Origin: Bdellovibrionales bacterium
GTDB lineage: Bacteria > Bdellovibrionota > Bdellovibrionia > Bdellovibrionales > UBA1609
DNA: 37,592 nucleotides
Direction of reading: 5' to 3'
NCBI GenBank assembly: GCA_015163875.1
Contig: JAAOIH010000011.1
Location: forward strand, 1 to 37,592
Shown here: positions 27,683 to 36,207 of the stretch, in pieces
Numbering within the stretch: position 1 is the stretch's first letter
Layout of the letters: the number at the start of each line of letters is the position of its first letter
Program-made: the position numbers and the translations under genes
The notes under the pieces: model-generated
Databases searched by the model: none
What the model saw: only the letters and a program-made list of their open reading frames with translations
Told to the model about the DNA's origin: nothing

Positions 27683-27930
27683 AATTTTATCCTATGGCTA
27701 ATAATCTTTTTTATATTGCCTGTTTATTTACACTATTTATTTTACATACAAATAGATAAACATTTATTACCCTTAACTTTAAAAAAAAGAAATTATTGTG
27801 CCAGCAAACATACAACAATATATCTTTTAAAAGATACTCAACCTAGTATAATTACCAAAAAAGACTATTTTATATAAAAATATCCGAAATATTAAAAAAA
27901 TATGTCCGTATATCAAATATATTAAAAAAA

Positions 27931-28935
27931 TTATCCAGCCAAAATACGAATATAATTACTTAACTCTTCTTCATTTAATTCTTTTTTTCTACTAATAACA
28001 TCTTTTAAGTCTAAGCTAGATATTTTTCCCTGCTTTAATACAACGGCTAATTGCTTTGGATTATTTAATAAAAACATTTCTTCTAATAACTCTACAGATT
28101 TAATTCCAAATCTAGCGCCTAAAGATCTGTCTAGGCAGGTTGGTGAACCTCCCCTTTGCATATGTCCAAGAATGGAAACTTTTATATCTATATCTGGTGC
28201 AATTGTTTTTAATTGTTTTGCAATTTGGTATGAGTAAGCTTGTTTGTTTAAATCTTCTGCTACAATTAAAATATGTCCTTTTTTACCTCTGCTTTGTCTT
28301 TTTTTAATATTAGCTGCTACTTGTGGTAATTTTATTTTTAAATTATCTTGAGGCAAAAAAACATCTTCTGCCCCTCCCGATAAAGCTGTATGTAGTGCTA
28401 AAAAACCAAAGTTGTGGCCCATTACTTCTATTAAAAAAACTCTTCCGTGGCTGTCTGCTGTGTCTCGAATACAATCTATTGCAGATAATACAACATTACT
28501 TGCTGTATCAAAACCTAAAGATAAATCTGTGCCGTAAATGTCATTATCAATTGTTGCAGGAATGCCTACTGCATTAATATTAAATTCTTTGTGCAAAGCT
28601 GAAAGACCTTTAAAAGATCCGTCTCCGCCTATGCAAATTAAGGCAGAGATTCCTTGTTCTTTTAAATTGTTATAAGCTTTTTGTCTGACTTCTTTTTTTA
28701 AAAATTCTGGATAACGGGAACTTTGTAAAACAGTCCCTCCTCTTTGAATAATTTGTGCAACAAAATTTAAATCTAATGTTTTAAAATTTTTTTCAAGCAT
28801 TCCTTTGTAAGCTTTTTCAATTCCAATAACTTTCCAACCATTGTGAATTGCTAATCTTACAATTGCCCTTAAGCTTGCATTCATTCCTGGGGAGTCTCCC
28901 CCGCTTGTATATACGCCTAAAATTTTATTATTCAT
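27931..28935 (-). CDS. pfkA: ATP-dependent 6-phosphofructokinase
   Basis: GVYTSGGDSPGMNASLRAIVR, CIGGDGSFKG, GIPATIDNDI, LGHMQRGGSPTCLDR. Confidence 0.94.
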   Translation of the reverse strand: MNNKILGVYTSGGDSPGMNASLRAIVRLAIHNGWKVIGIEKAYKGMLEKNFKTLDLNFVAQIIQRGGTVLQSSRYPEFLKKEVRQKAYNNLKEQGISALICIGGDGSFKGLSALHKEFNINAVGIPATIDNDIYGTDLSLGFDTASNVVLSAIDCIRDTADSHGRVFLIEVMGHNFGFLALHTALSGGAEDVFLPQDNLKIKLPQVAANIKKRQSRGKKGHILIVAEDLNKQAYSYQIAKQLKTIAPDIDIKVSILGHMQRGGSPTCLDRSLGARFGIKSVELLEEMFLLNNPKQLAVVLKQGKISSLDLKDVISRKKELNEEELSNYIRILAG

Positions 28936-28943
28936 TTTAATTA

Positions 28944-29588
28944 TTAATCTTGATCCATTCTTTCTAAGTTTACATCTAAATAATTTAAAGTAACTTCTAA
29001 ATCTATAATTTTATCCTGAATATTAGAGCCAAAAGTTATAAAAAATACTGTTGACCAAAAACTACGGAACATCCAATCTTGAGCTTTGTTAAGATTAAGA
29101 ATTCCTTTTCTAACTTTTCTTTGTAAATAAGAAACATTAATCCTTGTTACAGAATGTTCTTCTTCTAATCTTTCTAAAATAGCATCATATCTTTCTCTTA
29201 ATTCAGGATCTGATTCTGAATCTCTTAATTCTCTAATTTCATCTGCCCTGCTGTTAACTAATGGGGAGTTAACTTTTTCAAGGTTGTCTAAAAGTTTATC
29301 TGCCCAATCAAATAGCTCATCTAATCCAGATTCGTTATCTAAAATTAATCTTGCCAAAGTAAAAGGATTTGCTGCATCAGATACTTTGGAGATTACTTTA
29401 GAATAAGACCTAGCTAATTCTGTATTTAACAGTTTGTGGCTGTTAATTAATTTTTCTGTATTTTTTTCTACTTGTGTTATTTTAGATAAAGGTTGAATGC
29501 CATCAACAGATGACAATTCTATTTGCCCACAAGATATAGTCCATAAAAATAAACTAGACATTAATAGTTTGTATAATAAGGTTTTCAT
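28944..29588 (-). CDS. Helical predicted lipoprotein, function unknown
   Basis: Signal with lipobox-like WTISC; acidic/coiled-coil composition; no recognised domain. Confidence 0.65.
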   Translation of the reverse strand: MKTLLYKLLMSSLFLWTISCGQIELSSVDGIQPLSKITQVEKNTEKLINSHKLLNTELARSYSKVISKVSDAANPFTLARLILDNESGLDELFDWADKLLDNLEKVNSPLVNSRADEIRELRDSESDPELRERYDAILERLEEEHSVTRINVSYLQRKVRKGILNLNKAQDWMFRSFWSTVFFITFGSNIQDKIIDLEVTLNYLDVNLERMDQD

Positions 29589-29737
29589 AATTTCCCCTTT
29601 TGTTTCTTACAATATTACTCGGCCATGGACTAGCTAGCCTAAAGATTGTAATCTTTAAAAAATAATAAAAATTGTATTAAATATAAAAAGTGACTACAAA
29701 GTATGCTATTTTTTTAAAATTTTGACTTAATAAGATA

Positions 29738-30160
29738 CTAAAAAAACTTTTTTAAATTTTTTATAAAGCCTGTGTTAACAGAATTTTGTTTTTTATAAGA
29801 TGTAATCCGTACAGTTTTAACCCAATCTGAGCCAACAAACTTATTAATTTTCTCTTTTAAAGGCTCAGACGAAAAGGATAAATCTTGTGCTAAGGCTGGT
29901 GTGCTTGCCCAAATACTTAAACAAAAATCACGGTGAAACACTGGTTCTGTTTGTGCTGCCAGATCCTTTCCTACTATTTCTGACCACGATCCCCACACCC
30001 TCCACCTAATAAAACCTTGAGAAAAAAAACTCTTTCCCTTAAATGTAGACTCTAAAACTTGCGAAGGTGTTTCTAGGTTAGATGTTCTTGATTGTTTAAA
30101 TTTTGTTTTAAACATGGGAGGTGTATCAAAAACATATTTGCTTTGTTTTTTATTAGACAT
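29738..30160 (-). CDS. DciA/DUF721-like protein
   Basis: WRVWGSWSEIVGKDLAAQTEPVFHRDFCLSIWASTPALAQDLSF..LKEKINKFVG pattern; internal ATG at 30160 (MSNKKQ) preferred over 30181. Confidence 0.65.
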   Translation of the reverse strand: MSNKKQSKYVFDTPPMFKTKFKQSRTSNLETPSQVLESTFKGKSFFSQGFIRWRVWGSWSEIVGKDLAAQTEPVFHRDFCLSIWASTPALAQDLSFSSEPLKEKINKFVGSDWVKTVRITSYKKQNSVNTGFIKNLKKFF

Positions 30161-30239
30161 ATATATATGTGTGACATACAACAGGTAAGTAAATCAATAA
30201 ATATTGCTCTGCAAAAAAATAATAATAGGTTTAAAAAAC

Positions 30240-31613
30240 ATGAAAAAAGTATCTATAGTGGGAGCAGGCCTTGCTGGCAGTGAGTGTGCTTTTCAACTAG
30301 CTGAAAAAGGCTACAATGTAACTTTGTATGAAATGCGAGACAAGCAAATGACACCTGCTCATCAAACTAAAGATTTTGCAGAACTTGTATGCTCTAATTC
30401 TTTTGGAAGCCAAACAAATTACTCAGCTCCTGGGCAGTTAAAATGGGAGGCAGAAAAATTAAATTCACTAATATTAAAAATAGCTAAAAAATATCAAGTT
30501 CCCGCAGGGATGGCTTTAGCTGTTGATAGAAAACTTTTTGCAAAAGAAATTACAAGTCACTTAAAAAAGCACCCTAACATAACAATTATACAAAAAGCTA
30601 TAGACTCTTTAAGTGATCTAAAAATGCCTGCTGTAATAGCATCTGGCCCTTTAACTAATAAAAATTTAGCAAAATCTTTAAGCAATCATCTTAACACAGA
30701 TTCTCTTTATTTTTTTGATGCTATCGCGCCAATAATAGATGCCGAATCTATTAATTGGGATAAAGTTTGGCTTGCTAACAGATTTGATGATGTAGAAAAA
30801 GATTATATTAATTGTCCATTAACTAAAGAAGAATATTTTAATCTTATTACAGAAATTAAAAAAGCAGATACTTTAGAATTTAAAAATTTTGAAAAAAAAG
30901 ATTTAGAATTAATAAAAAACACTCCGTACTTTGATGCCTGCATGCCCATTGAAGTTATTATTAGTAGAGGTGATCTTAGTTTAAGATTTGGCCCACTTTC
31001 TCCAAAAGGTTTAACAAATCCACATAGTAAAGAAAAATCTTTTGCAGTTGTACAGCTTAGGGCAGAAAATAAAAATAAAACATCATATAATATGGTTGGG
31101 TTTCAAACCAAAATGAGTTACCCAGAGCAAAAGCGTATTTTTAAAATGATACCTGGTCTTGAAAATGCAGATTTTTTAAAACTAGGTAGCATTCATAGAA
31201 ATTTATATATAAACAGCCCAAAAAAATTAAATACAAACTTAAGTAGTAAAAAAGATAATCAATTATTTTTTGCAGGACAGATTACTGGAGTTGAAGGTTA
31301 TTTTGAATCTACTTGCATAGGTTTGCTTGCAGCAATTGCAATTGAAAAAGAAAATCTTTTTACTCCCCCTCCACAACAGTCAGCTTTTGGAGCTTTGTTA
31401 AATGCAATTACAGAAGACAAAGAAAACTTTCAACCTACAAATATTAATTTTTCTTTATTTAAACCTTTAACAGAAGATGACATTGTAAAGTTACAAGGCA
31501 GTGATTATATAAAAGATCAAAAATTAAAAGGTCGAAAAAATAAACAAGTTAGACGAGATTTACAAATTAAAAATGCTAAGTATTATTTTTTAAACTGGTA
31601 TAATAGTTTGTAG
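30240..31613 (+). CDS. trmFO: Methylenetetrahydrofolate-tRNA-(uracil-5-)-methyltransferase
   Basis: VSIVGAGLAGSECAFQLAEKGYNVTLYEMRD, ELVCSNSFGSQ, FEACMPIE-like FDACMPIEV, FAGQITGVEGYFES; ORF opens at 30204. Confidence 0.95.
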   Translation: MKKVSIVGAGLAGSECAFQLAEKGYNVTLYEMRDKQMTPAHQTKDFAELVCSNSFGSQTNYSAPGQLKWEAEKLNSLILKIAKKYQVPAGMALAVDRKLFAKEITSHLKKHPNITIIQKAIDSLSDLKMPAVIASGPLTNKNLAKSLSNHLNTDSLYFFDAIAPIIDAESINWDKVWLANRFDDVEKDYINCPLTKEEYFNLITEIKKADTLEFKNFEKKDLELIKNTPYFDACMPIEVIISRGDLSLRFGPLSPKGLTNPHSKEKSFAVVQLRAENKNKTSYNMVGFQTKMSYPEQKRIFKMIPGLENADFLKLGSIHRNLYINSPKKLNTNLSSKKDNQLFFAGQITGVEGYFESTCIGLLAAIAIEKENLFTPPPQQSAFGALLNAITEDKENFQPTNINFSLFKPLTEDDIVKLQGSDYIKDQKLKGRKNKQVRRDLQIKNAKYYFLNWYNSL

Positions 31614-31619
31614 TTTTTT

Positions 31620-31640
31620 GTTTTGTTTTGTTTTGTTTTG
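31620..31640. repeat. (GTTTT)n microsatellite in the convergent trmFO/glmS gap
   Basis: gttttgttttgttttgttttg. Confidence 0.9.
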
Positions 31641-31657
31641 TAGTTTTTTATTTTGTG

Positions 31658-33553
31658 CTATTCTACAGTAACTGACTTTGCTAAATTTCTAGGTTGATCT
31701 ACATCGTGACCTAAATAATCTGAAAAATAATAAGCTAGCAGTTGCATAGGCAGGCTTGCTAAAATAGGATTTAAAGACCAGCAAAAAGATTCTGTTATTT
31801 TAGGTAAAAAAAAGTGCTCTGTTGATAATCTTGCCAGCTCTTTATCTTGATAAGAGCCAATGCCAAAAATTGAAGCTCCCCTTGAGCGAACTTCTTCTAG
31901 GTTGCTTAAAGATTTTTCGTAAAATTCATCTTTTGGAACAAGTGCAATTACTAACATATTTTTATCTATTAAGGCTAGTGGGCCGTGCTTCATTTCGCCA
32001 AAAGAATAAGCTTCTGCGTGTAAATAGACTAGCTCTTTTAATTTTAAAGCTCCCTCCATGCTAATTGGAAAGCTAAAACCCCTTCCCATAAATAAAAAAC
32101 CTTTGTGTTTGCTTAAAAATTCAACTTTATCTTTTATAGCTATTGAAAAATCTAAAACCTCGCCAAGTAATCTTGGCAAAGATAGCATAGAGGCAACAAA
32201 ATCTTTTTCATCTGTGGTAGTTAGTTTATTTTTTATTTTTGCAATTTGTTCTGAAAAAATATTTAAAATAATTAAAGAATTAACAAAAGCTTTTGTGCTG
32301 GCTACGGCAACCTCTACTCCTGCATTCATATAATAAGAAAAATCACTTAAGCGATCAATGCTTGATGATTTGGTATTGCATAAACTAATAACAGAAATTT
32401 CTTTTTCTTTTAACGATCTTAATACAGATAAAGTATCTGCAGTTTCGCCACTTTGTGAAATAAGTAAAACCAAATCATCTTGGTCAATTGGAGTGTGTCG
32501 ATATCTAAATTCGCTGGCAGTGTCCACCTCTACAGAAACACCCGCTGCTTTTTCTATATAATATTTGGCCTCCATTGCGGCGTAAAAACTAGTTCCGCAG
32601 GCAATAATAAAAATCTTTTTAGTTTTTTTTATTTTTTGTTGTAAATCTTTACAGGGTAAAAGTAATTCCATTTTTACTTGATCTATATATGGCGAAATAG
32701 CTTGGACACTTACTTGTGGTTGTTCAAAAATTTCTTTTAACATAAAATGTTTGTATGATTGCTTGCTTAAAGAGTATTGGTCTTTAGAAACTTTTATCCA
32801 AATTAAGTTTTTTTGATCTATTATTTCATTTTCGTTTTCGTTTTTGTTTTCGTTTTTGCTTTTGTTTTCGTTTTTGTTTTTGTCTCGTAGTAAAGAAAAC
32901 TTATCTTTTTTAACTTCGATAATATCTCCGTCTTCTAATGGAAAAAATTCTGTAGCATAGTTTTGAAAAGCCAAGCTATCACTAGAAAAAAAATAAGATT
33001 CATTAGATCTTGCAAATAATAATGGCGGCCCACTTTTTAAAGCTACCAAAGTTTGTGGCTCTTTTACAGATGACACAAGCAGTGCAAATGATCCTTGTAA
33101 AACAGATTTTACTTTTTTAACAGCCTGTAATAAAGATTTTTCTTTTTCGTAATAATTATTTAACAAGTGCGCAATAACTTCTGTGTCTGTTTCGGATTTA
33201 AATACAACACCATCTTTTAATAATTCTGTTTTTAATTTACGATAATTTTCAATAATTCCATTATGAACAATGCTAATTGAGCCAACAATATGTGGATGCG
33301 CGTTTTCTTCTGTAACTTTACCATGAGTTGCCCAGCGGGTGTGTGCTATTCCGTGGCTTCCTAGCATTTCTTGATTGTTAACTTTTTTTTGCAACTGGCT
33401 TAGCTTGCCAACAGCTTTAACAATATTTACATTGTCTTTGTTAAAAATTGCAATCCCAGAGCTATCGTAACCTCTATATTCTAAAGTTTTTAATCCTTCT
33501 AATAAAACTTGTTTAGAGTTTGTAACTCCAACACATCCAATAATTCCACACAT
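31658..33553 (-). CDS. glmS: Glutamine-fructose-6-phosphate aminotransferase
   Basis: MCGIIGCVG, HTRWATHG, HPH..HNGIIENY, SQSGETADTL, C-terminal NLAKSVTVE. Confidence 0.96.
   Translation of the reverse strand: MCGIIGCVGVTNSKQVLLEGLKTLEYRGYDSSGIAIFNKDNVNIVKAVGKLSQLQKKVNNQEMLGSHGIAHTRWATHGKVTEENAHPHIVGSISIVHNGIIENYRKLKTELLKDGVVFKSETDTEVIAHLLNNYYEKEKSLLQAVKKVKSVLQGSFALLVSSVKEPQTLVALKSGPPLLFARSNESYFFSSDSLAFQNYATEFFPLEDGDIIEVKKDKFSLLRDKNKNENKSKNENKNENENEIIDQKNLIWIKVSKDQYSLSKQSYKHFMLKEIFEQPQVSVQAISPYIDQVKMELLLPCKDLQQKIKKTKKIFIIACGTSFYAAMEAKYYIEKAAGVSVEVDTASEFRYRHTPIDQDDLVLLISQSGETADTLSVLRSLKEKEISVISLCNTKSSSIDRLSDFSYYMNAGVEVAVASTKAFVNSLIILNIFSEQIAKIKNKLTTTDEKDFVASMLSLPRLLGEVLDFSIAIKDKVEFLSKHKGFLFMGRGFSFPISMEGALKLKELVYLHAEAYSFGEMKHGPLALIDKNMLVIALVPKDEFYEKSLSNLEEVRSRGASIFGIGSYQDKELARLSTEHFFLPKITESFCWSLNPILASLPMQLLAYYFSDYLGHDVDQPRNLAKSVTVE
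32829..32882 (-). repeat. Hexanucleotide repeat (9 units TTTTCG/TTTTTG/CTTTTG) inside glmS encoding a KN/EN/SK dipeptide stretch
   Basis: Read directly; protein NKNENKSKNENKNENENE. Confidence 0.95.
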
Positions 33554-33563
33554 ATATTCTCTT

Positions 33564-33621
33564 TAATCTTTTTTAAAATTTTCTTTATTCTTTTTTAATC
33601 TTTTTTAAAATTTTCTTTATT
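33564..33621 (-). repeat. 26-bp direct repeat (33564-33589, 33596-33621; period 32) duplicating the glmU 3' end including its stop
   Basis: taatcttttttaaaattttctttatt occurs twice. Confidence 0.95.
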
Positions 33622-34965
33622 AATTTGTTTTGCTCTTGCCACTGCTAAAGCTTTTTCTGGAACATCTTTATTAATTACAGACCCAGCTGCCGTGCAAGAT
33701 TTGTTTTTTAATTCAACTGGAGCAATTAATTGAGTATTGCTTCCTACAAATACATTGCTTCCAATAATAGTTTTTTCTTTAGTTTTATTTAAAGTATAAT
33801 TGCATGTAACAACTCCGCAGCCAATATTAGTATTAGCCCCTATTGTAACATCGCCTAAGTAACTTAAGTGCGAAGCTTTTACTCCGTCGCCAATTATTGC
33901 TTTTTTTGTTTCTACAAAATTTCCAATTTTTGCAGATTTACCAATATGACTTTCTGGTCGCAGGTGAGCATAAGGCCCGACAACTGCTTTTTCTTTTAAC
34001 ACAGATGATTCAATGTATGATCCCATTTTTATTTGAACGCTGTTTTCAACGCAAGAAGAATTAATAAACACATTGGGCTCTAATACACAAAAACAACCTA
34101 TTGCAGTTTTTCCTTTTAGGTGAGCTCCTGGATAAATTACAGTTCCTGGACCCACCTCTACAAGCTCTTCTATAAAAGTAGTTTTTGGATTTAATATAAC
34201 AACGCCTTTGCTCATTAAAATTTTATTTTTATTTTTAAAGGCCATGCCAGTAGCAATTGCTAAGTCTTCTTGAGAGTTAACTCCAAAAGCTAAATCATTA
34301 GAGGCTTTTAAAAAAGAAACTTTGCAATCAGATTCTACGGCTAAACTTAAAACTTCTGTAAAGTATAATTCTTTAGAATTTGCATGAGTTGTAAGTTTTG
34401 GTAAAAATTTTTTTAATAAATTTAATTTTGTAATATACATTCCCGTATTTACTTCTTTAATTTTTAAAGTTTCAATGCTTGCATCTTTTGCTTCTATAAT
34501 TGCTTTTGGTTTATTTTCAAAATAAAGCATTCGTCCCCTGTCTCCAGGGTATTTAACTACAGATGTAATTACAGAAAATTCAGAATTTTGATTGATGTGT
34601 TTTTTTATTAAATCATCTAGCTCTTTGGCTCTGATAAATGGATGATCTCCGTTTAAAATAATTATGTTATCTTGGGCACTGTTTAAATCCGCAGACATTA
34701 CAGCACCTGCGGTTCCATTTAATTCTTTTTGTATACATACTTTTGCTCTAAAATTATTTACCAGAGGTTCTACTAATTTTTGTCCGTGCCCAACTACTAC
34801 GCGAACATCTTTTACTCCCAAAGATTTAATTTGAGTTAATGTTCTATATAAAATAGGCAACCCAGCAACTGGGTGAAGCACTTTTGGCAAGTTAGACTTC
34901 ATTCTAGTGCCCTTTCCTGCAGCTAAAATAATGACGCTGATTTTGCTGTAATCTATTTTTGACAT
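33595..34965 (-). CDS. glmU: Bifunctional UDP-GlcNAc pyrophosphorylase / GlcN-1-P acetyltransferase
   Basis: VIILAAGKGTRMKSNLPKVLHPVAG, LNGDHPFI, left-handed beta-helix hexapeptides, VETKKAIIGDGVKASHLSYLGDVTIG. Confidence 0.96.
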   Translation of the reverse strand: MSKIDYSKISVIILAAGKGTRMKSNLPKVLHPVAGLPILYRTLTQIKSLGVKDVRVVVGHGQKLVEPLVNNFRAKVCIQKELNGTAGAVMSADLNSAQDNIIILNGDHPFIRAKELDDLIKKHINQNSEFSVITSVVKYPGDRGRMLYFENKPKAIIEAKDASIETLKIKEVNTGMYITKLNLLKKFLPKLTTHANSKELYFTEVLSLAVESDCKVSFLKASNDLAFGVNSQEDLAIATGMAFKNKNKILMSKGVVILNPKTTFIEELVEVGPGTVIYPGAHLKGKTAIGCFCVLEPNVFINSSCVENSVQIKMGSYIESSVLKEKAVVGPYAHLRPESHIGKSAKIGNFVETKKAIIGDGVKASHLSYLGDVTIGANTNIGCGVVTCNYTLNKTKEKTIIGSNVFVGSNTQLIAPVELKNKSCTAAGSVINKDVPEKALAVARAKQINKENFKKD

Positions 34966-34979
34966 ATCTCGTTACTCAT

Positions 34980-35020
34980 AGCAAAAAATTGCTATATAGG
35001 CAAACAGGCAATTATTTGCT
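34980..35020. promoter_or_regulatory. 13-bp inverted repeat (12/13 match) in the divergent glmU/kinase intergenic region
   Basis: AGCAAAAAATTGC(34980-34992) ... GCAATTATTTGCT(35008-35020). Confidence 0.55.
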
Positions 35021-35031
35021 AACATACTAAT

Positions 35032-35997
35032 ATGACAACCAATATTGAAGACAAAACTATCAGTGCTGCTTTTTTATTATTAAAAAAAGAGATTTTTCTT
35101 ATAGGCTTTAAAGAAAGTAACTTAAAGCGTCTGGAGGTTTGCCTTGGCAAAATATTTTTTAAATATTTTTTATTAGATAATTTTTCTATTTTATTAAATG
35201 ATAATAAATCTGCAAACACTAGCTCTACATATTATATTAATATTAATTTAGACAGCTCTAAACAAAAAATACGCTTAAAATTTTTAAAGCTTAAAACATT
35301 TAGTGAGCAAAATATTTATGAGTTAAAAAAAATTAAAAAAATACTTAGTGTTATTATTCCAAAAGTTTTTATAAAGTCTCAAAAAAAAGAATTATTTAAT
35401 CAGTGGAGGTTAATTTTTGATAGCATATCCACGCCTTTATGTTTAACAGATAAGTTTGCTAAAATTTATACTGCAAATCAAAAATATTTAAAACACAGCG
35501 GGCAAACTCAAGATCTTATTATTGGTGCGTATGCATTTGATACTTTTTTTAAAGCAGAGTTTTTAAGCTACAAAATTATTAACAAAAGTGCTAAAAATAA
35601 TTTTAATATTTTTGAGGTGGAGTGCATAAAAAATCACGAAAATAAAATTAGTAAAACAAACCCCTCCAGTTACTATGAAGTTTTAAATCAAAATTTTAAA
35701 ATTAGCACACACGAGCAAGAAGATATTTCGCTTTATTTTTTTCGTGATATTAGTCAGCAAAAAAAAATAGAAAAAGAGCTTTTAACTGAGTCACAAAAGG
35801 TAGAGCTAGGCTTAATTAGCAGTAGCATTGCTCATGAACTTAATAATCCTGTTGGCAGTATGTTAATTTATATAGACTTAGTTAAGAATCAAATTGAAGC
35901 TGGCTCACCTCTACAAAAAGATTTAACAGAAATAAAAACTGCTATTTTAAAATGCTCAGAAATTATAAAAAATCTTTTATCATTTGCTAAAAAATAA
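35032..35997 (+). CDS. Histidine kinase-like protein ending after the HisKA/DHp region (no HATPase domain)
   Basis: PAS-like central region, H-box ELGLISSSIAHELNNPVGSMLIYIDLV, stop after KNLLSFAKK. Confidence 0.8.
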   Translation: MTTNIEDKTISAAFLLLKKEIFLIGFKESNLKRLEVCLGKIFFKYFLLDNFSILLNDNKSANTSSTYYININLDSSKQKIRLKFLKLKTFSEQNIYELKKIKKILSVIIPKVFIKSQKKELFNQWRLIFDSISTPLCLTDKFAKIYTANQKYLKHSGQTQDLIIGAYAFDTFFKAEFLSYKIINKSAKNNFNIFEVECIKNHENKISKTNPSSYYEVLNQNFKISTHEQEDISLYFFRDISQQKKIEKELLTESQKVELGLISSSIAHELNNPVGSMLIYIDLVKNQIEAGSPLQKDLTEIKTAILKCSEIIKNLLSFAKK

Positions 35998-36084
35998 TAT
36001 TTACTATCTACGGACCAAAGGCTTACAAAAAAATTTGCTTGGCTGTTAATTGCTAACTACTTTGGCATATTGTTAATTTTAAAA

Positions 36085-36113
36085 ACTAGACAATTGTTTT
36101 CTTTCGGTCTAGT
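36085..36113. repeat. 7-bp perfect inverted repeat ACTAGAC/GTCTAGT between the kinase and regulator genes
   Basis: actagac aattgttttctttcg gtctagt. Confidence 0.5.
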
Positions 36114-36207
36114 CGTCAAGTTTTTCTTAGAGAAAATCTTATAAATTTGATATTGTAAAAATACTATTTATATCTACTAAAAAGATTGCATTTAAATAAA
36201 AGGTAAA

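Noticed and set aside
35019-35219. 66-aa minus-strand ORF overlapping the kinase N-terminus
   Set aside because: Fully opposite a better-supported CDS and has no motif.
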